44,092 nt of DNA from Verrucomicrobiota bacterium (lineage in GTDB: Bacteria; Verrucomicrobiota; Verrucomicrobiia; Chthoniobacterales; JAFAMB01). Position 1 is the first letter of the stretch; every line of letters starts with the position of its first letter. Under the pieces are notes generated by a model that worked only from the letters and a program-made list of their open reading frames with translations, ran no database searches and was not told the DNA's origin. This document shows positions 19,863-28,211 of the stretch, in pieces. The stretch spans positions 1 to 44,092 of the forward strand of contig JAFAQT010000031.1 in NCBI GenBank assembly GCA_019246215.1, given 5' to 3'. Position numbers and translations under genes: made by a program.

Positions 19863-19877
19863 TCGTCTGGTGGTTTA

Positions 19878-19908
19878 ATGGGCAAATCCGCCTGAAGGCC
19901 TTGCCCAT
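19878..19908 (+). terminator. Hairpin after infC (possible terminator without T-run)
   Basis: ATGGGCAA and TTGCCCAT form a perfect 8-bp stem with an inner GCCT/AGGC stem, starting 15 nt after the infC stop. No T-run follows, so it could be a weak or factor-assisted terminator or an mRNA-stabilising hairpin at the end of thrS-infC. Confidence 0.4.
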
Positions 19909-19992
19909 GCAAAGCTGCGTGGAAGCGGCACTTAGGCGATACCGGATAACGTGGCGGCCTGATTTTCCAGACATGAACTCGCCGAACCCTAC

Positions 19993-20040
19993 TTGACACG
20001 CACTCCCTCGGGATGTACTGATGGCGTCCCGCCATTTTTG
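19993..20040 (+). promoter_or_regulatory. Possible rplI promoter and leader hairpin
   Basis: TTGACA (19993-19998) is a consensus -35 box; the hexamer 17 nt later, TACTGA, is a poor -10. Just downstream ATGGCG-TCC-CGCCAT followed by TTTTT (20021-20039) has the shape of a small intrinsic terminator, ending 14 nt before the rplI ATG with only a Shine-Dalgarno GAAGG between. This could be an attenuator in the leader, or, if the promoter is real, partly untranscribed DNA. Confidence 0.3.
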
Positions 20041-20052
20041 AAGGTGTGCTCT

Positions 20053-20589
20053 ATGGCTGACACCCAAATTATTCTGAAAGAAAATGTTCCCGGTCTCGGC
20101 GCCGAGGCCGAGGTCGTTAAAGTCCGTAAGGGCTTTGCGCGAAATCATCTGATTCCTACTGGGAAAGCCTACGAGGTGACTACCTCTAATCTCAAGCGTT
20201 TGAACCACTTGAAGGGTGTCCGGGCAGAGCGCGAAGCCCGAGAGCTTAATGATGCCGAGGATTTCGCCCGCAAGATCGGAAAACTAAAGCTCGGATTTAC
20301 GCTAGAAACCGGCGAGACCGGAAAAGCCTTCGGCTCGGTGACGACCAGAGATATCGAGGAGAAGCTTCAGTCGGAGTTCGGCATCACCATCGACCGACAC
20401 AAAATCGAATTGGAGCGGCCAATAAAGGATAGCGGCGAAAAAGAGATCTCAATCAAGCTTCACCCCGAAGTTGTCGCAACATTGAAGATCGAAATTAAAT
20501 CGTCGACTCCAGCTGCGCCGGTTCGCCAGGAGCGCGAATCGGTTGAAGCGAAACCAAGAGCAAAAAGGAAAGCCAAACCCGGCGCCTGA
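20053..20589 (+). CDS. rplI: Large ribosomal subunit protein bL9
   Basis: A 178-aa bL9 from ATG 20053 (MADTQIILKENVPGLG), 20 codons inside the track ORF. The N-terminal RNA-binding domain shows EVVKVRKGFARNHLIPTGKA; the long helix and C-terminal domain (GKAFGSVTTRDIEEKL, IELERPIK, LHPEVVATLKIE) follow. The last 25-30 residues are a basic, low-complexity extension (AKPRAKRKAKPGA) beyond the usual 149 residues. It is 6 nt upstream of dnaB, the common rplI-dnaB pair; rpsF, ssb and rpsR, often found with them, are absent here. Confidence 0.95.
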   Translation: MADTQIILKENVPGLGAEAEVVKVRKGFARNHLIPTGKAYEVTTSNLKRLNHLKGVRAEREARELNDAEDFARKIGKLKLGFTLETGETGKAFGSVTTRDIEEKLQSEFGITIDRHKIELERPIKDSGEKEISIKLHPEVVATLKIEIKSSTPAAPVRQERESVEAKPRAKRKAKPGA

Positions 20590-20595
20590 CGACTG

Positions 20596-22071
20596 ATGCC
20601 AAATGGTTCTCACGGTTGGACCAAACCCGTCGAGAACCCCTTGAACACCGAAGGGGCAGACACTGGAGCAAAAAAAACGGGTTATTCACAGGATCTTCAC
20701 AGCTCGTTCACCACGCAGCGGGTGCCTCGCTCCCTCCCATTCAGCGAAGATGGTGAAAAGGGCGTCCTTTGTTCGCTGCTGCTTTCGCCACGGGACGTCG
20801 GCGACCTTTGCGTTCTGCACCTTCGGTCTGAAGCGTTCTACATTCCCGCTCACGAAATCATTTATCGACTGGTGCTCGAGTTTGGCGATAAGTGCAAACC
20901 AATTGACTTTATCTCACTCAAGCAGGCTCTCAAAGATCGCAATCAGCTGGAAGAGATTGGGGGACAGGAATTTCTCAGTGAGCTCTATAGTTTTGTTCCT
21001 ACCGCTGCCAACGCAGGCTACTACATCGATATTGTCCGCGAAAAGTATGTCCTGCGGCGATTGATTTCTGTCTGCACGAGGCTTTCGACGCAGTGTTACG
21101 ATCAACAGGGGGAAATCGAACCCCTGTTGGACGAAGCTGAGCGACACATTTTTGCGATCACCGGAGAACACGTAAAAACCGAAATTGTTCCGACCAAAGA
21201 TCTGGTCATGGAGGCAATCGAACAAATTGAAAGATTGTACGAGAACCGTGGTTCGGTGACGGGTTTGGCCACTGGATTTGTGGAACTAGACCGAATGACG
21301 AGCGGACTACATCCAGCAGAAATGATTGTCATTGCGGCACGGCCGGCTATGGGCAAAACGGCTTTCGCCATGAACATTGCGGAGCATGTAGCGATGGACA
21401 TTGGTAAGGCGGTAGCCGTCTTTAGTCTCGAAATGAGCAGTCAGCAACTGGTCCAAAGGATTCTTTGCTCGCGAGCCAGAGTCGATCTGCAGCGTGTGAG
21501 AAACGGGTTCTTGTCAGAGCGCGATTTTCCAAATCTTACTGCTGCCGCCTCACAAGTCGCGGCCGCGAAAATGTTCATTGATGACACGCCGGCCCTCTCG
21601 GTCACGGAACTGCGCGCCAAGGCTCGCCGGATGAAATCGCAGTACGATATTCAGCTTATCGTGATCGATTATCTTCAGCTGCTGCGTTCGATGAGCCGTA
21701 GGGCGCAAGACAATCGACAATTGGAAATCTCCGAGATATCCGCTGGGATAAAAGCCCTCGCCAAGGAGCTTGGTCTACCGATTATTGTGATCGCTCAATT
21801 GAACCGGCAACCAGACGCGCGCGCGAAAGAGGGAGGGCGTCCCCGCCTAAGTGACTTGCGCGAGTCGGGCTCGATCGAGCAGGACGCTGACGTTGTCGGG
21901 CTCCTTGTCAGACCGGAGTACTACGAGACCGATGATGAAGCAAAACAGGAACGAGCCGGCGAAGCGGAACTTATCATCGCTAAACAGCGAAATGGCCCGA
22001 CCGGCGACGTACCGCTGACATTCCTCAAGCAGTACACGCGATTTGAGACGCGCGCTCGCGAGCATTCGTGA
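20596..22071 (+). CDS. dnaB: Replicative DNA helicase DnaB
   Basis: The ring helicase of the replication fork, 491 aa. An unconserved N-terminal stretch of about 45 residues precedes the N-domain (LPFSEDGEKGVLCSLLL, typically the start of homology), so a start further downstream is possible. The RecA-like domain has Walker A ARPAMGKTAFAM, FSLEMSSQQL, Walker B LIVIDYLQLL, IAQLNRQPD and the arginine-finger/L2 region ADVVGLLVRPEYY plus IIAKQRNGPTG. No intein interrupts it. It follows rplI by 6 nt and precedes nrdR. Confidence 0.95.
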   Translation: MPNGSHGWTKPVENPLNTEGADTGAKKTGYSQDLHSSFTTQRVPRSLPFSEDGEKGVLCSLLLSPRDVGDLCVLHLRSEAFYIPAHEIIYRLVLEFGDKCKPIDFISLKQALKDRNQLEEIGGQEFLSELYSFVPTAANAGYYIDIVREKYVLRRLISVCTRLSTQCYDQQGEIEPLLDEAERHIFAITGEHVKTEIVPTKDLVMEAIEQIERLYENRGSVTGLATGFVELDRMTSGLHPAEMIVIAARPAMGKTAFAMNIAEHVAMDIGKAVAVFSLEMSSQQLVQRILCSRARVDLQRVRNGFLSERDFPNLTAAASQVAAAKMFIDDTPALSVTELRAKARRMKSQYDIQLIVIDYLQLLRSMSRRAQDNRQLEISEISAGIKALAKELGLPIIVIAQLNRQPDARAKEGGRPRLSDLRESGSIEQDADVVGLLVRPEYYETDDEAKQERAGEAELIIAKQRNGPTGDVPLTFLKQYTRFETRAREHS

Positions 22072-22211
22072 GCATTTAATCGTTCGAATCAGGGGCCAAA
22101 GCTTCCGTCGGCTGCTTGGCGCGGTGCAATCGTCAGAATGAAAACTCGTCTTGTATTTTTGTGAGCAGTAACCACAATATATTGGGGGGAGCATTCCATC
22201 CCACTTTAACC

Positions 22212-22703
22212 ATGCGATGCCCAAAATGCGGAAACCTTGAAGACAAGGTTATCGATTCCCGGTCAGCAAAGGGTGGGGCTGCTATTCGTCGTCGTCGCGA
22301 GTGCCTTGCATGCCAGCATCGATTCACGACTTACGAAGAGATTGAGCGTCGCGACTTGCGCGTGACTAAGCGGGACGGACGCCATGAGCCGTTCGATCGG
22401 CAAAAGTTGCTGAGCGGAATGATCAAAGCCTGCGAGAAGCGCCCTGTCAGCTATGATGCCTTGGAGCGCGCAGTCGAAGAGATCATTCAGGAATTAGAGC
22501 AGGCGTATACCCACGAGGTGCCTACTAAGGCCATCGGCATCCGCGTAATGGAACGGCTTCACTCGCTGGACGAGGTTGCATATATCCGATATGCGTCCGT
22601 TTACAGACAATTTCAGGATATTGGAGAATTTATCAACGAGATTGAATCTCTTGGTCGCAAAACAAAACGCAACGCACTTCAACCCGATTTGTTTGTGCCA
22701 TGA
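22212..22703 (+). CDS. nrdR: Transcriptional repressor NrdR
   Basis: Represses ribonucleotide reductase genes when its ATP-cone senses (d)ATP. From ATG 22212 (MRCPKCGN) it is 163 aa, the family length; the track ORF adds 32 unconserved residues. The zinc ribbon has CPKCG and CLACQHRF; RRRRECLACQHRFTTYE is the family hallmark. The ATP-cone covers about 49-139 (VTKRDGRHEPFDRQKLLSGM to IRYASVYRQF). No nrd gene or paired NrdR boxes are visible here. Its stop overlaps the next ORF by 4 nt. Confidence 0.96.
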   Translation: MRCPKCGNLEDKVIDSRSAKGGAAIRRRRECLACQHRFTTYEEIERRDLRVTKRDGRHEPFDRQKLLSGMIKACEKRPVSYDALERAVEEIIQELEQAYTHEVPTKAIGIRVMERLHSLDEVAYIRYASVYRQFQDIGEFINEIESLGRKTKRNALQPDLFVP

Positions 22704-23260
22704 TAGCTTTACGTGACTCCTTGCCGCTTCTTCGACAACGGGACAATGAGTACTGTTCCATCCGACAGGACTGGCTTTGTTTTTGTCTATTTCGCGCTGC
22801 GCAGAAGGCCGGCTACAGTCGTTGGTGGCTTGCAGAACACGTCTCAGCGAGTGTGTTGTGTTATCTATCCAAAACGAACGAAAGCAATGTTGTTACGTCA
22901 AAACAACTGCGCGAGATGGTTGTGTCCGCTCTGCAGGCGATTGGCTACGCGGAGATCGCGCTGCGTTTGGACGTCATTGGTCCGCCATTCGAGCTTTCTT
23001 TGGTGGAGTTGGCAAAAGAGGCCGGTCCTGGATACGAGCTGGAATTTTTTCGGCTATTGAAAGAACGGATTCAACCGGCGCTCTGTGATGGCGCTTTGAG
23101 CCTCGAAATCTCTGGACTGCAGTCGTGCGTGCGGCACTTGAGATCGGCAAAGACCTGGAGTCGTGAGTGTTCAATGCTGAGGAACGAAATCGTGAATTTC
23201 CTTCGAGCACATCTGGAACGAACCAAAGTGAAAACTGACATCCACCTGACGATCAGATGA
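22700..23260 (+). CDS. Unknown protein coupled to nrdR and HIT gene; possible ATP-cone-like domain
   Basis: A 186-aa protein I do not recognise. Both ends overlap neighbours by 4 nt (nrdR upstream, HIT gene downstream), so translation is coupled across all three, which argues that it is real. Residues about 24-92 (WLCFCLFRAAQKAGYS, HVSASVLCYL, VVTSKQLREMVVSALQAIGY) follow the helical spacing and hydrophobic pattern of an ATP-cone: an alanine-rich helix, a helix ending in YL, then an Ile/Val-Thr-x-x-Leu helix and a G-Y turn. The ATP-binding basic residues are not obvious, so a degenerate cone is only a suggestion. No signal peptide or membrane segment. Confidence 0.7.
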   Translation: MIALRDSLPLLRQRDNEYCSIRQDWLCFCLFRAAQKAGYSRWWLAEHVSASVLCYLSKTNESNVVTSKQLREMVVSALQAIGYAEIALRLDVIGPPFELSLVELAKEAGPGYELEFFRLLKERIQPALCDGALSLEISGLQSCVRHLRSAKTWSRECSMLRNEIVNFLRAHLERTKVKTDIHLTIR

Positions 23261-23595
23261 CATTGTTTCAAAAAATTGTTGCGCGCGAGATTCCCGCAAA
23301 AATTATTTCGGAGGACGACGAATCGATCGTCTTCCACGATATTAATCCACAGGCGCCGATTCACGTTTTACTGGTGCCAAAAAAGCCGATACCGCGCCTC
23401 GCCGAAGCGACGGAAGAGGACAGGATTCTTTTAGGCAAATTGCTGCTCAAAGCTCAGGTGACGGCCCATGCGCTTGGAATTTCGCAGACAGGATTTCGAA
23501 TCGTGATCAATAGTGGACGCCACGGCGGAGAGACGATTCCCCATTTGCATCTACACCTGCTTGGCGGACGTCCGCTCGGCTGGCCGCCCGGCTAG
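23257..23595 (+). CDS. HIT-family nucleotide hydrolase/transferase (HINT-like)
   Basis: A 112-aa histidine-triad protein of the HINT/PKCI branch, which hydrolyses purine nucleoside phosphoramidates and similar AMP conjugates. Seen: TLFQKIVAREIPAKII, the mid-region FHDINPQAPIHVLLVPKK, and the signature HLHLHLLGGR containing the catalytic histidine triad. Length is standard. It starts inside the stop of the upstream unknown gene (ATGA). Its natural substrate here is unknown. Confidence 0.94.
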   Translation: MTLFQKIVAREIPAKIISEDDESIVFHDINPQAPIHVLLVPKKPIPRLAEATEEDRILLGKLLLKAQVTAHALGISQTGFRIVINSGRHGGETIPHLHLHLLGGRPLGWPPG

Positions 23596-23951
23596 CTAGC
23601 CCGGGATATCAAGCCAAAGTGCCAAAGCACTGGTCGTAGTTTGCACTGTAATGCCGCTCGAAAGAAAGAGGAGTCGAAAAGAAAGGAAACAGGGTGTCTA
23701 CTCACTTCGAGAGTTTCCGAGCGATACACCTTCAGAGTTTGCCCCACAAATGTCGTTCAGGCGAAGCTCCCATTCCCCTTTGAAATAAGGGCGGATAACC
23801 GCTGACGTGAACTTTGACTTCCAATCAAGGCCTGTCATTGTCACACGCGCAGCCTGGCCTCCTGGGATCTGAATTAGTCGGGTCTGGGGCATTGGCCTTA
23901 AATCCCGAGCACCGCAGGGCAAATTCTCAAATCTTCCCACTCTCTAAAGAA
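23596..23951. other. Convergent gap with a doubtful 80-aa minus-strand ORF
   Basis: The 356 nt between the HIT gene and pheT hold one open frame on the minus strand, 23698-23940 (GTG start, MGRFENLPCGARD...), beginning 11 nt after the pheT stop. I recognise no family, see no good Shine-Dalgarno sequence and no clear codon signature, so I do not call it a gene. No strong terminator hairpin with a T-run was found for either convergent operon. Confidence 0.4.
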
Positions 23952-26303
23952 CTACTCACGTAACGCCACTCCCAGGCGCTCGACGAGCTGCGATTTCAAG
24001 CGGCTGTGCGCCGCATTCGCTTCTTCTTGTGTCAACGTTCGATCGGTTGCTCGATAAGTCAAACTGCAAGCGATTGATTTCTTGTTCATCGGCACTTTTT
24101 CACCGCTCGGATCCACGAAGAGATCGAATAACTGAACATCGACCAGAAGCGGTTCGTTCGCGGAACCAAACGCATCCAGGACCGACTGGTACTTCAGCTC
24201 TTTGTCCGCTAGAAAAGCCACGTCTCGGGCCACCGCCGGGAAACGATCCAACGCTCTATAACGGAATCGTTTCAAATTTGCACTAGGCGCTATAGTGACT
24301 TCGGTGACCAGCACAGGGTTGCGCGCTCCAATTTCTTTTGCCAGACTCGGGCGAAGTTGCCCAATTTTACCGATTGAGTTTCCCTCCCCATCGATCATCC
24401 CGCAGAGGAGCGGAGCGAAACTGGTCGGCTGTTCTCGGAAGAATATTAAATCCCTGGAAAGGGCTGCCTTCAGAATACCTTTGAGATCGAATAGGTCGAA
24501 GGTGGTGGCTCCCTGATTCCAACTTTTGCTTTGTCGTTCTCCGCAAACAAGAACCGCAAGAGAAACTGATTCTTCCTGTGTCGCGACCTTGAAAACGCGG
24601 CCGATTTCAAAGATCGCCACGCTGCTCGAGCCACGATTGAGATTTCGCTCGGCCGCTCGAACGAGCCCCGGCACCAACGATGGTCTCAGAACCTTCTGAT
24701 CTTCGGTCAATGGATTTCGCAATCTGAGAGCGTTTGATGTTGGCTCCATCGTGTACTCCAAGTCCCGTTCGTCCATGAGCGCCAGGCTTCGGGCTTCAAA
24801 CAGACCCAGACCTACAAGTCTTTGGCGCAGCTGCATTAAATCATCATAAGCGCGATCGGAAGGTGAGCTTTCGGTGGCAGAACCAAAAAGACGCGAAGGG
24901 ATTTTCTGGATGCCGGCCATCCGACAAACTTCTTCGATCAGGTCTGCCTCTCGAGCGAGGTCCTGGCGATAGCTTGGGACCCTCCAGCGATTTTCACCTG
25001 CATGTTTGAGCCCGAGCCGAGCCAGGAGTTGGGCCGAGTCAGGAACCTTCACACCTAAGAGCTTATTGCAACGTTCCGGGCGCATTTCCACGACTCGATT
25101 CCAGGGCAGTATGGATCCGCCGATCACTACGCTTTCGTCGGCCTTACCTCCACCGACTTCCAAGACAAGATCCATCGCCCTGCAAGAAGCGGGCATTACC
25201 GCTCCCGGATCGACCCCCCGTTCAAAGCGAAAACTGGATTCCGAAATCAACCCTAGACGTCGACTGGTCCGACGAATGAATCCGGGGTTGAAATAAGCAG
25301 CCTCGAGGAGGATATCGATAGTGGTCGTCGCCACACCGCTCTGCTGGCCGCCCATTACGCCGGCGATCGCCAACGCCCGCTCATGATCCGCGATGACGAG
25401 ATCGTCAGGATGCAGCTCATATTCCTTCTCATCCAGCGCTAGCAATCGCTCCCCGGGATTAGCCATTCGAACAATGATACCCCCTCTGATATTCGCGAGA
25501 TCGAATGCGTGAAGCGGTTGGCCAAGTTCCAGCAGCACGAAATTCGTAACATCGATGACATTGTTAATTGAACGCAACCCCGCCGCTTCTAACTTCTGCC
25601 GGAGCCAGCCAGGACTTGGTCCCACTCGGATCCCCCTGATCACACGTGCGATGTAAAAGGGACATCCTTCTGGAGCTTCGAGCTTAACAACGCCGGGATC
25701 TTCACGAACTCTCTCGGAAATGGCGCTTATCTCGGGCACTTTTGCTGGCGGAAGATTAAGCAAAGCAGATAGATCTCGGGCGATTCCGTAGTGGCTCAAT
25801 AAGTCAGGTCGATTTGGCGTCACCTCGATTTCGAGCAATGTGTCCGGTGGATAAATATCAGACAATGGAGCTCCGAGGGGCGCCTCACGGGGCAAAATCA
25901 GGAGACCGGCGGCATCCTCCGCAACCTTCAGTTCCCGCGAACTGCAAAGCATGCCTTCGGATTCAACGCCGCGTAATTTGCCTGCTTGGATTTTTACGCC
26001 GTCCGGCAAAAGAGCTCCGGGCAAGGCCAACGGCACCTTGTCTCCTGCGCGGAAGTTTTTCGCTCCACAGACCACCTGTCGCGGCAGACCAGAGCCGTCG
26101 TTGACGCGGCAAACACTCAAACGATCCGCGTTGGGATGTGGCTCGAACGACTCGATCTGCGCCACGATAACTTTCTCGAAAAGCGCACTAGGTTGCTGGA
26201 CACCTTCGACTTCGATCCCAGCAAATGTCAATGCTTCGACAATCTCGGGGACCGAGCGCGTAAGGGGCAACATTTCTTTGAGCCAATTGAGAGACACTTT
26301 CAT
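23952..26303 (-). CDS. pheT: Phenylalanyl-tRNA synthetase beta subunit
   Basis: A 783-aa PheRS beta chain, partner of PheS in an alpha2-beta2 enzyme. Domains in order: N-terminal start MKVSLNWLKEMLPL, tRNA-binding OB fold (FEPHPNADRLSVCRVN, about 50-155), B3/4 editing domain (LEIEVTPNRPDLLSHYGIARDL and later), B5 DNA-binding-like domain, the pseudo-catalytic core, and a C-terminal FDX-ACB anticodon domain (FPAVARDVAFLADK ... YRATDRTLTQEEA). Full length, with no gap. Its start overlaps the pheS stop by 4 nt. Confidence 0.96.
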   Translation of the reverse strand: MKVSLNWLKEMLPLTRSVPEIVEALTFAGIEVEGVQQPSALFEKVIVAQIESFEPHPNADRLSVCRVNDGSGLPRQVVCGAKNFRAGDKVPLALPGALLPDGVKIQAGKLRGVESEGMLCSSRELKVAEDAAGLLILPREAPLGAPLSDIYPPDTLLEIEVTPNRPDLLSHYGIARDLSALLNLPPAKVPEISAISERVREDPGVVKLEAPEGCPFYIARVIRGIRVGPSPGWLRQKLEAAGLRSINNVIDVTNFVLLELGQPLHAFDLANIRGGIIVRMANPGERLLALDEKEYELHPDDLVIADHERALAIAGVMGGQQSGVATTTIDILLEAAYFNPGFIRRTSRRLGLISESSFRFERGVDPGAVMPASCRAMDLVLEVGGGKADESVVIGGSILPWNRVVEMRPERCNKLLGVKVPDSAQLLARLGLKHAGENRWRVPSYRQDLAREADLIEEVCRMAGIQKIPSRLFGSATESSPSDRAYDDLMQLRQRLVGLGLFEARSLALMDERDLEYTMEPTSNALRLRNPLTEDQKVLRPSLVPGLVRAAERNLNRGSSSVAIFEIGRVFKVATQEESVSLAVLVCGERQSKSWNQGATTFDLFDLKGILKAALSRDLIFFREQPTSFAPLLCGMIDGEGNSIGKIGQLRPSLAKEIGARNPVLVTEVTIAPSANLKRFRYRALDRFPAVARDVAFLADKELKYQSVLDAFGSANEPLLVDVQLFDLFVDPSGEKVPMNKKSIACSLTYRATDRTLTQEEANAAHSRLKSQLVERLGVALRE

Positions 26304-27325
26304 CTGGCAAACTGGGCTAAAAATCGTTGATCATTCTCGATCAGCAGCCTGATGTCAGGCAAACCAAACAAGGACATGGCCAAACGTTCGAGCCCCATGC
26401 CAAAGGCGAACCCAGTCCAGTCTTCGGGATCATAAGCGCTGTCTCCGCGCTTCGCGTTGATTTCCTCAAACACGGCGGGGTGGACCATTCCGCACCCCAA
26501 CAGCTCCATCCATTTTCCGCCTTGAATGGCCTGCAAACGGATGTCGAGTTCAAAACTTGGTTCGGTGAACGGGAAAAAGTGGGGCCGCAGGCGGGTCTGT
26601 ACCTCGTGACCAAGCAGCTCGCGCACAAAGTATTCCAAAGTTCCTTTCAGGTCGGCGACACTGACGTCGCGGTCGACATAAAGTCCCTCCAGCTGATTGA
26701 ACTGATTGAGGTGGGTGGCATCGATTTCATCACGGCGGTAAGCTGCTCCGGGGCCAATCACACGCACGGGAGGTTTCTGCGCCCCCATCGTTCGGATCTG
26801 AACGCTTGAAGTGTGCGACCGCAACAATCTTCCATCAGGAAGGTAAAAGGTATCCGAATCATTGCGCGCGGGGTGATTCGCCGGCGTGTTCAGCGCGTCG
26901 AAACAGTGCCATTCCGTTTCAATATCAGGGCCATCCGCGAGTGCAAACCCCAATCGACGGAAAGTTCGTACGGCCTGATCCTGAAGAAGCGTCAACGGAT
27001 GCAGACCGCCGACCCGAAATCGGGTGCCCGGAAGCGTTTCGTCAATATCGCTCAGAATTTGCGCCGTGCCTTCCGCCTCGATGGTATCGAGGCGGCTCTC
27101 GAGGGCCGCAGTGACAGCGTTCCGAATTTCATTTAGCAGCTTGCCCGTATGAGGCCGATCCTCTTTCGGCAGCTTGCGCATGTTTTCGCTCAATCGTGAA
27201 ATCGCGCCAGCTTTCCCCAGAAACTTCACCCGAAGATTCTCGAGCGCCATTTTGCTCTCAGCCTGCTGGATTTCATCCAGCGCCGTGCGCTGCAATTTGT
27301 AAAGATCGTTGTCCATCAGTAGCAA
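26300..27325 (-). CDS. pheS: Phenylalanyl-tRNA synthetase alpha subunit
   Basis: The catalytic PheRS alpha chain, 341 aa. N-terminal coiled-coil (residues about 1-90), then the class-II core: GGLHPLTLLQDQ, TSSVQIRTM, FNQLEGLYVDRDVS, RLRPHFFPFTEPSFE and GFAFGMGLERLAM. Start choice: GAGGAGG lies 6 nt before a TTG (27325), while the first ATG (27316) is 15 nt away, so I keep the TTG; the two differ by three residues. It overlaps pheT by 4 nt and follows rplT by about 57 nt. Confidence 0.95.
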   Translation of the reverse strand: MLLMDNDLYKLQRTALDEIQQAESKMALENLRVKFLGKAGAISRLSENMRKLPKEDRPHTGKLLNEIRNAVTAALESRLDTIEAEGTAQILSDIDETLPGTRFRVGGLHPLTLLQDQAVRTFRRLGFALADGPDIETEWHCFDALNTPANHPARNDSDTFYLPDGRLLRSHTSSVQIRTMGAQKPPVRVIGPGAAYRRDEIDATHLNQFNQLEGLYVDRDVSVADLKGTLEYFVRELLGHEVQTRLRPHFFPFTEPSFELDIRLQAIQGGKWMELLGCGMVHPAVFEEINAKRGDSAYDPEDWTGFAFGMGLERLAMSLFGLPDIRLLIENDQRFLAQFAR

Positions 27326-27382
27326 GTGGAGCCTCCTCGGCTTGCCTACTTACCTGAGCAAATTAAGAGCGTTGGCTTACAA

Positions 27383-27754
27383 TCAGGCGGCGCTTTTCCG
27401 ATCTAACGCCACGGCAGCTTTGTCCAAAAGAGCCTTGAATGTCGCCTCGTCGGTGACAGCCAAGTCAGCCAGGACCTTGCGATCAACTTCTATTTTGGCG
27501 GCGGCCAGCCCTTCGATAAAACGGCTGTAGGTCGTGCCAAATTGCCGGCAGGCAGCGTTGATTCGCAGGATCCAGAGGTTTCGAAAATTGCGTTTTCGGG
27601 TCTTACGGTCACGATAAGCCCAATATTTCGCTTTCATGGTAGCGTCTTTGGCATACCGAAAAAGTTTGGAGCGACGCCCTCGGTATCCTTTGGCGCTGTC
27701 GAGAACTCTTTTGCGGCGTTCTCTACTCGCTGGCGCATTCGTTGCTCTAGGCAT
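27383..27754 (-). CDS. rplT: Large ribosomal subunit protein bL20
   Basis: A 123-aa bL20 from ATG 27754 (MPRATNAPASRERRK), five codons inside the track ORF. Basic N-terminal RNA-binding tail with RVLDSAKGYRGRRSKLFRYAKD, then RDRKTRKRNFRNLWI, RINAACRQFGTTYSRFI and LNRKVLADLAV-like EVDRKVLADLAV. It sits between rpmI and pheS, its normal neighbours. No L20-binding pseudoknot leader was recognised. Confidence 0.96.
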   Translation of the reverse strand: MPRATNAPASRERRKRVLDSAKGYRGRRSKLFRYAKDATMKAKYWAYRDRKTRKRNFRNLWILRINAACRQFGTTYSRFIEGLAAAKIEVDRKVLADLAVTDEATFKALLDKAAVALDRKSAA

Positions 27755-27870
27755 ATTTATGGTCGGCAATCGCCGAATCCTTACGCACAGGTTGTTTCAC
27801 AATTCGTCCTCCGACCTCACCTGTTGCATCAGTCCGAAGGTTTCGCGCAGGTGGAGAAAGTTGGCCGCTT

Positions 27871-28080
27871 TTAGTGGAACGGCAGGTTTTCTTTTATCCG
27901 CGCTACATCAGTTGAATCCAGCACCTCGGGCTTCGCAAGATGGCGTTTGCGCTTTGCGCTCTTGGACACCAGCAAGTGTCGACGGCCAGCGTGGCCGCGC
28001 AACACTCTGCCGGTTGCCGTTATTTTGAAGCGCTTTGCCACTGCTTTTTTTGTTTTCCGTCTCGCTATCGGTTTTGGCAT
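27871..28080 (-). CDS. rpmI: Large ribosomal subunit protein bL35
   Basis: A 69-aa bL35 beginning MPKPIARRKTKKAVAKRFKIT at ATG 28080; the 45 extra N-terminal residues of the track ORF are unconserved. GHAGRRHLLVSKSAKRKRHLAKPEVL is the usual basic core, and the length fits the family (about 65). It is the first gene of the minus-strand rpmI-rplT-pheS-pheT group, with about 116 nt to rplT. Confidence 0.95.
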   Translation of the reverse strand: MPKPIARRKTKKAVAKRFKITATGRVLRGHAGRRHLLVSKSAKRKRHLAKPEVLDSTDVARIKENLPFH

Positions 28081-28211
28081 AGAGAGCGTGGAATCTATAC
28101 TCTTGGAACCAGTTCGCAATAAGAAAACGACGGGCAGAGAAAGCCGCCAGGCGGCGCATCTTCCCGCTTCGCGCGGCGGCTTGGAAGCAAAACGGGGAAG
28201 CTTTCCCCTAC

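Noticed and set aside
20682-20690. DnaA box TTATTCACA as part of an origin
   Set aside because: A single match inside dnaB with no cluster of boxes, no AT-rich DUE and no dnaA nearby.
23698-23940. 80-aa ORF after pheT as a gene
   Set aside because: GTG start, weak ribosome site, no recognisable domain and no clear coding signature; left as doubtful.
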